NCBI GenBank assembly: GCA_945865355.1
Contig: CAMBDN010000183.1
Location: 1 to 5,194 of the forward strand
Reading direction: 5' to 3'
Length of the DNA: 5,194 bases
Origin: Legionella genomosp. 1
Lineage (GTDB): Bacteria > Pseudomonadota > Gammaproteobacteria > Legionellales > Legionellaceae
A model generated the notes under the pieces. That model was given only the letters and a program-made list of their open reading frames with translations. It did no database searches and was not told the DNA's origin. This document shows, in pieces, positions 1-5,194 of the stretch. Positions within the stretch are counted from its first letter, which is position 1. Each line of letters opens with the position of its first letter. The translations under genes and the position numbers were made by a program.

Positions 1-9
1 TATAAAATC

Positions 10-35
10 GAAGGGGCCTCATTGCCGGCCCCTTC
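10..35. terminator. GC-rich stem-loop, possible terminator of a gene outside the window
   Basis: GAAGGGGCC (10-18) and GGCCCCTTC (27-35) are perfect 9-bp inverted arms around an 8-nt loop. Read on the plus strand there is no T-tract after the stem (acccc follows). Read on the minus strand the stem is followed by GATTTTATA, a short T-run. The hairpin is certain from the sequence. Its role as an intrinsic terminator is inferred from its position before the cyd operon. No minus-strand gene that would need it lies to the right within the window, so it more likely belongs to the 3' end of an upstream gene. Confidence 0.45.
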
Positions 36-64
36 ACCCCGCTAGGATATTTGCGGAGGATATT

Positions 65-169
65 TTGTTAATAACGTCTCTGTTCGGTAACATGAATTAT
101 GAGGCAACGAATAGGTCCTTCGGTAACATTTATTTATGAGGCAACAGGTGTGCCAATTTACGCTAAAAT
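65..169 (+). promoter_or_regulatory. Candidate promoter region of the cydPABX operon
   Basis: The cyd genes are tightly packed, so their promoter should lie before position 200. Two weak sigma70-like candidates are visible. The first is TTGTTA (65-70) with TAACAT (88-93), 17 nt apart, which would give a leader of about 100 nt that includes repeat copy 2. The second is TAAAAT (164-169) with a poor GCAACA (141-146), 17 nt upstream, which would place the transcript start about 25 nt before cydP. TGTTAATAAC (66-75) partly resembles an ArcA-type GTTAATTA core. No convincing FNR dyad (TTGAT-N4-ATCAA) was found. All of this is pattern matching by eye. Confidence 0.25.
83..145 (+). repeat. Pair of imperfect 26/27-nt direct repeats in the cyd leader
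   Basis: Copy 1 is 83-108 and copy 2 is 119-145. Both start with TTCGGTAACAT and end with ATGAGGCAAC. The centre is GAATT in copy 1 and TTATTT in copy 2, so copy 2 is one base longer. Start-to-start distance is 36 nt. The identical flanks total 21 nt and are too long for chance in so short a leader. They may be a local tandem duplication, paired sites for a regulator, or a remnant of an older sequence. Confidence 0.85.
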
Positions 170-199
170 ATCGCCACGTGCCACACTGGGTAGCGAGCA

Positions 200-373
200 A
201 TGCGATCACTAGCGCAAGACATCCGGCTCACATTATTCGTGAAGCTTTTATTGCTTTTCGTTTTGTGGTTCGTTTGTTTCCGTGGGGTACAAAAGCCATC
301 TTTAAGCACTCAGCAGTGGCTAGTAGGTAACCTGTTACATCTGAATGAAACACCCGCAATTAAAGATCAATAG
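200..373 (+). CDS. cydP: CydP-like putative small subunit of cytochrome bd oxidase
   Basis: This 57-aa protein has a short basic/acidic start (MRSLAQDIR), one strongly hydrophobic membrane segment at about residues 10-27 (TLFVKLLLLFVLWFVCF) with a lysine at position 15, then a short polar tail containing a QQWLVGNLL stretch. This pattern, together with a position 41 nt before cydA, matches what I know of the CydP family, putative small subunits encoded beside cydA or cioA in many proteobacteria. Their exact role in the oxidase is not settled. An in-frame TAG at 191-193 fixes ATG 200 as the first possible ATG start. The ribosome binding site is weak (agcgag at 192-197). Two overlapping open frames, starting at 99 and at 136, look less protein-like and are treated as shadows. 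Assignment rests on remembered family features and on context. Confidence 0.75.
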   Translation: MRSLAQDIRLTLFVKLLLLFVLWFVCFRGVQKPSLSTQQWLVGNLLHLNETPAIKDQ

Positions 374-414
374 AAACCTAACAACTGCGCCATAAATTAA
401 ACTAGAGGTGGCTT

Positions 415-1971
415 ATGATTCCTGGTAGTGATGTCGTTGATCTCTCCCGTCTACAATTCGCTTTAACTGCACTCTATCATTTTCTTTTTGTGCCCCTAAC
501 CTTGGGCCTGAGTGTATTACTTGCCATTATGGAAACTGTTTTTGTCATGACCGGACGTGAAGTCTGGCGTCAAATGGTCAAGTATTGGGGCGTGTTATTT
601 GGCATCAATTTTGTGTTGGGTGTGGCTACTGGACTAACCATGGAGTTTCAATTCGGGACGAATTGGGCATACTATTCACACTATGTTGGCGATGTTTTTG
701 GTGTACCGCTCGCTATTGAAGGCCTCATGGCCTTTTTCTTAGAGGGCACCTTTGTCGGGTTATTTTTTTTCGGATGGAGTAAATTAAGTAAAATTCAACA
801 CATGTGTTGCACTTGGCTGCTTGCTGCGGGAACCAATTTTTCGGCCCTATGGATCTTAATCGCCAATGGTTGGATGCAAAATCCGGTCGGAGCCGCGTTT
901 GATTACCATACAATGCGAATGGAAGCTGTTGATTTTGCAGCCATTTTATTTAACCCAGTAGCCCAAGCCAAATTTGTACATACCATTAGCGCAGGCTATG
1001 TAACCGGTGCTATCTTTGTATTAGCTATCAGCGCATATTTTCTTTTGCGCGGGAGAAATAAAGCCTTTGCAAAACGCTCCATGGCTGTTGCTGTTTCTTT
1101 TGGCTTGGCTTCGGCGTTGTCTGTCGTCGTCCTCGGTGATGAGAGCGGTTATCTTTCAAATAGCAATCAGAAAATGAAATTGGCGGCCATGGAAGCAATG
1201 TGGCACACGGAAAAAGCACCGGCAAGCTTGACTGTATTTGGCATTCCCAATAGCGAAACCATGAAGACTGATTATGATTTTAGTGTCCCTTATTTGTTAG
1301 GCTTGATTGCTACACGCTCTTTAAGTGAACCCCTTGAAGGCATCGTTGAACTGATTGAGCAGGGAAAACAACAAATCCGTGAGGGAATGCTGGCTTATGA
1401 CGCATTATCGCGACTTCAAATAAACCAACAAGACGAACAAGCAAAGTCTGACTTTGCTGCACATGAGCAATATTTAGGATACGGTTTGTTACTCAAAAAA
1501 TACACAGACACGATAACTGATGCGAGTGAAGAGCAAATCAACCAAGCCGCGATGGATCTAAAACCAAAGGTCCTGCCATTATTTTTCGCATTCCGAATCA
1601 TGGCCGCTTGTGGCTTCTTTTTCATTTTTTTGTTTGCCATTGGGTTTTATTTATCTGCCAAGAGAAAGTTACATACTTCACGATGGTATTTGCGCTTAGC
1701 CCTCATCGCACTGCCATTACCTTGGGTTGCGGCAGAGCTTGGCTGGGTCGTTGCGGAATATGGACGACAACCATGGGCCGTTCAAGGTATATTGCCCACA
1801 TTTATGGGCGCATCGTCGGTTAGCTCCTCACAAGTCCTCACTTCAATCGCCGGCTTTGTTATTTTTTATTCCACCTTAGCCATCGTTGAAGTATATTTAA
1901 TGGTTAAATATATTCGTCTTGGCCCTGACAACTTAGGATACGTCGTCAACTCGCACGAAGGAGAATCTTGA
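415..1971 (+). CDS. cydA: Cytochrome bd ubiquinol oxidase subunit I
   Basis: CydA is the catalytic subunit of the inner-membrane bd oxidase. It oxidises quinol near the periplasmic side and carries hemes b558, b595 and d for O2 reduction. The protein has 518 residues against 522 in E. coli, with a constant +3 offset from the heme d ligand to the b595 ligand. Ligands are present: H22 (E. coli H19, heme d), H189 and M396 (H186 and M393, b558) and E448 (E445, b595) in the AEYGRQPW motif. E102, E110 and R394 are also kept. The Q-loop at about 255-380 is of the long E. coli type and retains K255 and E260, the quinol-site residues. AGAGG (404-408) sits 6 nt before ATG 415. The stop overlaps the cydB start by one base, indicating translational coupling. 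S122 and G111 replace E. coli D119 and S108. Confidence 0.98.
   Translation: MIPGSDVVDLSRLQFALTALYHFLFVPLTLGLSVLLAIMETVFVMTGREVWRQMVKYWGVLFGINFVLGVATGLTMEFQFGTNWAYYSHYVGDVFGVPLAIEGLMAFFLEGTFVGLFFFGWSKLSKIQHMCCTWLLAAGTNFSALWILIANGWMQNPVGAAFDYHTMRMEAVDFAAILFNPVAQAKFVHTISAGYVTGAIFVLAISAYFLLRGRNKAFAKRSMAVAVSFGLASALSVVVLGDESGYLSNSNQKMKLAAMEAMWHTEKAPASLTVFGIPNSETMKTDYDFSVPYLLGLIATRSLSEPLEGIVELIEQGKQQIREGMLAYDALSRLQINQQDEQAKSDFAAHEQYLGYGLLLKKYTDTITDASEEQINQAAMDLKPKVLPLFFAFRIMAACGFFFIFLFAIGFYLSAKRKLHTSRWYLRLALIALPLPWVAAELGWVVAEYGRQPWAVQGILPTFMGASSVSSSQVLTSIAGFVIFYSTLAIVEVYLMVKYIRLGPDNLGYVVNSHEGES
1958..1963 (+). promoter_or_regulatory. Ribosome binding site that decides the cydB start
   Basis: AAGGAG inside the last codons of cydA lies 7 nt before ATG 1971 and 4 nt before an in-frame TTG at 1968. 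The spacing and the start codon both favour ATG 1971. Confidence 0.8.
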
Positions 1972-3107
1972 TGCCATTAGATTACGAAACATTACGCATA
2001 ATGTGGTGGGTTCTGCTTGGCGTTCTACTGATTGGTTTTGCGGTGATGGACGGATTTGATTTGGGTGTGGCCATGTGGTTACCTTGGATTGCTAAAACTG
2101 ATATGGAAAGACGCGTACTCATTAATAGCATCGCACCGACCTGGGAAGGAAATCAAGTTTGGTTTATTTTGGGTGGCGGTGCGATTTTCGCTGCTTGGCC
2201 CATGCTTTATGGTCTTGTCTTTTCTGGGTTTTATTTTGCAATGTTGCTGGTTTTGCTAGCCTTAATTTTACGACCCGTCGGCTTTAAATATCGATCGAAG
2301 ATAAATAATTCAACATGGCGCGCAGGTTGGGACTGGGCACTGTTTTTGGGTGGATTTATCCCTGCACTCCTTTTTGGTGTAGCAATTGGCAACGTATTGC
2401 AAGGTGTACCCTTCCATTTTGACGCCAACCTACGCGCATTTTATACCGGCTCATTTATTGATTTGGTTAACCCATTTGGGTTGTTATGTGGGCTCATATC
2501 TGTTGTGATGTTAGCTATGCACGGCGCTTTCTTTCTTAATGTTAAAACGGAAGGCTTGCTTCAACAGCGCTCAATGGTGGTCAGTAGAATTTGCGCTCTA
2601 CTAATGATTGTCCTTTTTCTATGTGGTGGTGCATGGCTTTACACCGCAATGGAGGGCTATGATTTAGTCAGTGCTATTGGTCATGATGGGCCATCAAATC
2701 CATTGTATAAATCAGTTATTCGCCACACTTCAGCTTGGTTTTCTAATTATCAACAGTTCCCCCTAACAACGCTCGCACCGATTATTGGCATTGCAGCCGC
2801 GCTGTTAGCCATTATTCTAGTAAAACATGCAAAACCTGCCTTCGTTTGTAGTTCTATCAGCATCATGGGCATCGTTGCAACCTTTGGCGTCAGCATGTTT
2901 CCCTTTATTTTACCTTCCAGCACGCACCCCGAGCAGAGTTTAATGGTATGGGATAGCTCTTCCAGCCAATTGACCTTGTTTATCATGCTCTGTGCAACGG
3001 TCATTTTTTTCCCGATTATATTATCCTACACCGCTTGGGCATACCACGTGATGCGTGGAAAGATAACCGAGCAAACTATCCATGACAATAAAGATACAGC
3101 CTATTAG
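1971..3107 (+). CDS. cydB: Cytochrome bd ubiquinol oxidase subunit II
   Basis: CydB is the second large polytopic subunit. It pairs with CydA in the inner membrane and stabilises the heme core. In E. coli it holds a structural quinone and a proposed proton route. The start ATG at 1971 gives 378 residues (E. coli 379) beginning MPLDYETLR. An in-frame TTG at 1968 would add one residue and is less likely. Family signatures are clear: GFAVMDGFDLG (22-32), NSIAPTWEGNQVW (52-64), FAAWPM (73-78), RPVGFKYRSK (101-110), GNVLQGVPF (140-148), NPFGLL (167-172), SMFPFILPSS (308-317) and a C-terminal tyrosine. About nine membrane segments are expected. Relative to E. coli, E59 replaces D58 and K106 replaces D105, while R101 and K110 are kept. 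The gene is coupled to cydA by a one-base overlap and followed 12 nt later by cydX. Confidence 0.97.
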   Translation: MPLDYETLRIMWWVLLGVLLIGFAVMDGFDLGVAMWLPWIAKTDMERRVLINSIAPTWEGNQVWFILGGGAIFAAWPMLYGLVFSGFYFAMLLVLLALILRPVGFKYRSKINNSTWRAGWDWALFLGGFIPALLFGVAIGNVLQGVPFHFDANLRAFYTGSFIDLVNPFGLLCGLISVVMLAMHGAFFLNVKTEGLLQQRSMVVSRICALLMIVLFLCGGAWLYTAMEGYDLVSAIGHDGPSNPLYKSVIRHTSAWFSNYQQFPLTTLAPIIGIAAALLAIILVKHAKPAFVCSSISIMGIVATFGVSMFPFILPSSTHPEQSLMVWDSSSSQLTLFIMLCATVIFFPIILSYTAWAYHVMRGKITEQTIHDNKDTAY

Positions 3108-3111
3108 GAGG
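3106..3111 (+). promoter_or_regulatory. Ribosome binding site of cydX overlapping the cydB stop
   Basis: AGGAGG is a near-ideal Shine-Dalgarno sequence. Its first two bases are the last two of the cydB TAG stop. It lies 8 nt before ATG 3120 and supports translation of the very short cydX frame. Confidence 0.85.
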
Positions 3112-3119
3112 GCCATTAG

Positions 3120-3224
3120 ATGTGGTATTTTTCTTGGATTCTAGGTACAGGATTAGCATGTACTTTCGCTGTATTAAATGCAATATGGCTAGAGTTGAAG
3201 ATGGAAGACGAGAGTAAGCAATAA
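3120..3224 (+). CDS. cydX: Cytochrome bd oxidase small subunit CydX
   Basis: This 34-aa single-helix protein begins MWYFSWILGTGLACTFAV, very close to the E. coli CydX start MWYFAWILGTLLACSFGV. CydX (formerly YbgT) packs against CydA in the inner membrane and is needed for stable, active bd oxidase. The membrane helix spans about residues 4-24, followed by a short charged tail (E25 to Q34). The conserved W6, G9 and E25 are present. The tail is about three residues shorter than in E. coli. The gene follows cydB by 12 nt with a strong AGGAGG ribosome binding site and is the last recognisable gene of the operon. No ybgE-like gene follows, and no clear intrinsic terminator is seen: a TTTTT run at 3235-3239 has no stem before it. 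Confidence 0.95.
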   Translation: MWYFSWILGTGLACTFAVLNAIWLELKMEDESKQ

Positions 3225-3254
3225 TATATCGGCGTTTTTCTTAAGGTATGTGAT

Positions 3255-3286
3255 CCCGCATTTCGCTTCGCTACAAGCAGGCTACG
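3255..3286. repeat. Decayed palindromic (REP-like) element behind the cyd operon
   Basis: CCCGCAT (3255-3261) and AAGCAGG (3275-3281) pair at five of seven positions around TTCGCTTCGCTAC, followed by CTACG. If AAGCAGG had been ATGCGGG the hairpin would be perfect. From memory, elements of the form CCCGCAT-N13-ATGCGGG-CTACG are dispersed between genes in some Legionellales-type and other gammaproteobacterial genomes. The rest of the 3225-3376 gap shows no gene. The element could also serve as a weak 3'-end structure for the cyd transcript. Confidence 0.45.
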
Positions 3287-3326
3287 TGGCTAAATCGTAT
3301 CATCTTCAACCAATTTTCCCAATTCA

Positions 3327-3355
3327 AATGATTTTATCTGTTTTTTTGTTACAAT
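3327..3355 (+). promoter_or_regulatory. Extended -10 promoter for the downstream membrane-protein gene
   Basis: TGTTACAAT (3347-3355) is an extended -10 element with TACAAT at 3350-3355. The best -35 is poor (ATGATT at 3328-3333, 16 nt spacer), which is usual for extended -10 promoters. A T-rich tract (3340-3350) lies just upstream of the hexamer. Transcription would start near 3361-3363, about 15 nt before ATG 3377 or 27 nt before ATG 3389, separating this gene from the cyd operon. Confidence 0.5.
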
Positions 3356-3376
3356 AGTGCACCTAAATCAATCTTA

Positions 3377-4807
3377 ATGTGGCATATAATGACATCTCTT
3401 AGTGTGGAACAAGCCAACAGCTTGAAACAAATTGTGCTACACTACCTCCAAGGTGAAAACCTCAGTGTAGTTAAAGTACGTTTACAAGCCAAATGTTCTG
3501 AATTAGGAAAAAGCACTAAATCGCTTTATAAGTTAATTAATATTAGAACAACAACTGTTGATCCATATACTCAGGCCATTCTTGGCAGCCTAAACATTCA
3601 ACCGCACCCGCATCCACCAGCAAAAGGCACCTATGAAAAATTGCTGGAAAAATCAGACGATCTACACACTTTATTGAAGCACCTTCATCACGATGGACAT
3701 CGTCATATTGGCTACTTATTACAACTCATTGAAAATACAAAACCTAAAACAAATTGGGCATTGATATTTACACTAGGGGCAATCGCAAGTGCTGCAGTAG
3801 GATCCTTATTATATATTTTTAGAGAACTCGTTGAAGCTGCTGGCTCTTGGTTTATTCAAAAATTCCCAAATTTTATCAACTGGTTATCAAAACCTGCCAC
3901 CCTGTTACGCTTCACCCCACTCATTGGAATTATCTATCATGGCTTAGGGCTAATTTGGAGCTTGTACAAAACCTTCGCTAACGGCACAACCACCACCATT
4001 GATAAATTACAAAAGCTCTTTTTTAAAACCTTAGCATCTGGCTCCACCATTGCGGCGTACTCACTGACCTACTATTCTGTTGGTGCAATGTCTGTTCCTA
4101 TCGCTATACTCTTTGTCTTAGGCGCAAGTGTCGACGTATTTCAGGGGGCATTTAATTTGCTCAGAAGTAACCAAGCGCTAAAAACACTAGACGTCCCCAA
4201 AGAAAACGCCCCATGGGAAGTTGTTGCAGAATATGAGCGCGCAAAAAATTCACACCAACATGCCCAAAAATCCGTTTGGATTAAAATCGGTGCTGCTCTA
4301 TTGATAACAACAGCAGTAGCAGTGTGGCAATTTTTTCCGCCAAACATCGTGTTGACAATTGTTAGTATGGTCTTCATTTCACTGACAGGGCTAGCAAAAC
4401 GCGCGATATTAAATAGTTTTTCGGAAAAATCCGCTAATGACTTACAGGGTAAATTAAGCGGAATTGAAACCTCTCTTAAACCCGAACTGAATCCTGCAAA
4501 TAAAAATACCGTCATAAGGCTTGCCTTGAGGCAACAACGCCTGGAAGCAAAAGAGCGAGCGCTAGAGGCGCGAGAGCAAGCACTGATGGAGCGCGAAGAA
4601 ATAATGCTAGCACGAACCCAAGAGATCAAATTAAGTAGTCCCGCTCAAGCTTTGGCACTTTTAACAAAAGAAAATTCAACAATTACGATTGCCGCACCAG
4701 CACTGCAAAGCAGCAAACAGCAACCTCATGTTTCGGACGTGACGCTGCCAGCAAATGATGATGGGGATCTCGCAATTGAGGAAGGATCATCTTGTATACG
4801 GCCCTAA
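3377..4807 (+). CDS. Polytopic membrane protein with C-terminal coiled coil, function unknown
   Basis: I do not recognise this 476-aa protein. Residues 1-122 are soluble and mostly helical, with a His-rich part (H77, H79, H97, H102, H104, H105, H108, H110). About six hydrophobic segments follow at 127-148, 175-196, 219-236, 238-256, 300-318 and 322-341, with a charged loop at 262-298. Residues 383-417 form a coiled coil of 7-residue units (RLEAKER, ALEAREQ, ALMEREE) with L389, L396, L403 and M410 in register. The tail is polar and acidic (D461, D462, D464, E468, E469) and ends in IRP. No signal peptide is seen. ATG 3377 and the in-frame ATG 3389 (MTSLSVEQ) both lack a good ribosome binding site; either could be used. 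Its own promoter lies upstream. The layout recalls membrane-inserting secreted effectors of intracellular bacteria, but that is inference; an ordinary inner-membrane protein is equally possible. Confidence 0.85.
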   Translation: MWHIMTSLSVEQANSLKQIVLHYLQGENLSVVKVRLQAKCSELGKSTKSLYKLINIRTTTVDPYTQAILGSLNIQPHPHPPAKGTYEKLLEKSDDLHTLLKHLHHDGHRHIGYLLQLIENTKPKTNWALIFTLGAIASAAVGSLLYIFRELVEAAGSWFIQKFPNFINWLSKPATLLRFTPLIGIIYHGLGLIWSLYKTFANGTTTTIDKLQKLFFKTLASGSTIAAYSLTYYSVGAMSVPIAILFVLGASVDVFQGAFNLLRSNQALKTLDVPKENAPWEVVAEYERAKNSHQHAQKSVWIKIGAALLITTAVAVWQFFPPNIVLTIVSMVFISLTGLAKRAILNSFSEKSANDLQGKLSGIETSLKPELNPANKNTVIRLALRQQRLEAKERALEAREQALMEREEIMLARTQEIKLSSPAQALALLTKENSTITIAAPALQSSKQQPHVSDVTLPANDDGDLAIEEGSSCIRP

Positions 4808-4869
4808 TCGTTTTTTATTAGAAGTGTTCCAGTAGGATAGCTATATTTACAAATACGCAAACAATTCTA

Positions 4870-5194
4870 ATGCCTAAAAATGTTGAAATGGATAAGTGCG
4901 TTTTCCTGCCAATTGTCACTCGCACAGAAATCTTACAGACTGGGGGAGTAACAACCTGCATCTGTTTGTTGATTTATGGTCTCTTGGAAAACAATGCTCT
5001 CTTTATGGGGATGTATCATTGGTCAGGATTCGATCTTGAAGGGTCAAGCTCGGCGGTCGATGAAAAAACGCTAGTAAATAGTTTGGTTGCGCGATTGTTT
5101 TATTCAGCTCAACAACAACTCGAACATCCCGCCAACGTGCGGCTATACCTCGATAAGTTATATATTGTTGGTGGTGAGAGGCGTCAATTGGCTC
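4870..5194 (+). CDS. Unknown protein, 3' end outside the window; possible CheD/CNF-like fold
   Basis: An open frame runs from ATG 4870 to the window end (108 residues plus one base) without a stop. In-frame TAG at 4819-4821 limits upstream extension and no other ATG precedes; M7 at 4888 is a second possible start. No clear ribosome binding site is seen. A weak promoter may lie at TAGAAG (4819-4824) and TATATT (4842-4847). The N-terminal half has T18, a GGVTTCICLLIYG segment (25-37) with C30 and C32, then FMGMYHWSGF (45-54) with H50. A Cys on one strand followed 15-20 residues later by a His on the next resembles the catalytic arrangement of CheD and CNF1-type glutamine deamidases. This is a motif-level guess: the usual CheD GSC and NH..LP signatures are not clear. 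The second half (68-108) looks helical and then strand-like, ending in YIVGGERRQLA. Confidence 0.7.
   Translation, partial: MPKNVEMDKCVFLPIVTRTEILQTGGVTTCICLLIYGLLENNALFMGMYHWSGFDLEGSSSAVDEKTLVNSLVARLFYSAQQQLEHPANVRLYLDKLYIVGGERRQLA

Noticed and set aside
99..212. 37-aa open frame starting at the ATG of repeat copy 1
   Set aside because: No ribosome binding site, and it runs into the CydP-like gene in another frame.
136..330. 64-aa open frame on the plus strand beginning in repeat copy 2
   Set aside because: It has no ribosome binding site, resembles no family known to me, and overlaps the CydP-like frame 200-373, which has a clear membrane helix and the expected position before cydA.
327..338. 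Inverted repeat GTAAC-CT-GTTAC before cydA, considered as an operator
   Set aside because: It lies within the cydP-like coding frame, is only 5 bp per arm and has no match to a known operator.
366..370. ATCAA as half of an FNR site upstream of cydA
   Set aside because: The other half-site is missing (CAATT instead of TTGAT), and the bases are the end of the cydP-like gene.
1968..1970. TTG as the cydB start codon
   Set aside because: The adjacent ATG at 1971 has better spacing to AAGGAG and fits the family length.
3231..3242. T-run after cydX as an intrinsic terminator
   Set aside because: There is no GC-rich stem directly before the T-run.
4141..4629. 162-aa minus-strand open frame
   Set aside because: It is antisense to the well-formed 476-aa gene. 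Its Ser/Arg-rich start mirrors the Glu/Ala-rich coiled coil, and it has no supporting signals.
4804..4821. CTAAT...ATTAG around a T6 run as a terminator of the 476-aa gene
   Set aside because: The stem is only five mostly AT pairs, and the T-run is in the loop rather than after the stem.

Overview
The window looks like a gammaproteobacterial chromosome segment. CydA, CydB and CydX align almost without gaps to my recollection of the Escherichia coli proteins, and CydA has the long Q-loop of the E. coli type. Base composition is moderately AT-rich. The two unrecognised genes on the right (a polytopic membrane protein with a coiled coil, and a possible CheD/CNF-fold protein) and a palindromic element behind cydX remind me of host-associated Gammaproteobacteria such as Legionellales. 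That placement is an inference, not a demonstrated assignment.

Positions 1-199 are a leader region. They hold a strong GC-rich stem-loop (10-35), probably linked to a gene left of the window, and two imperfect copies of a 26-27 nt direct repeat (83-108 and 119-145). Weak promoter-like hexamers are present. Positions 200-3224 are a compact four-gene plus-strand operon for cytochrome bd quinol oxidase: a 57-aa CydP-like membrane protein, cydA, cydB and cydX. cydA and cydB share one base, and the cydX ribosome binding site overlaps the cydB stop codon. CydA and CydB form the oxidase core that carries the hemes and oxidises quinol while reducing O2 to water. CydX is the single-helix accessory subunit. 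CydP is a putative small subunit. The heme ligands are all present, but several residues of a proposed proton route through CydB differ from E. coli.

Positions 3225-3376 are intergenic and hold a decayed palindromic element and a good extended -10 promoter. That promoter would drive a 476-aa protein of unknown function (3377-4807), with a soluble His-rich N-terminal part, about six membrane segments, a heptad coiled coil and an acidic C-terminal tail. After a 62-nt gap, a further gene (4870 to the window end, 3' truncated) encodes a protein I do not recognise. It has a Cys/His pattern that may indicate a CheD/CNF1-like fold. Nothing shows that these two genes are functionally tied to the oxidase operon.
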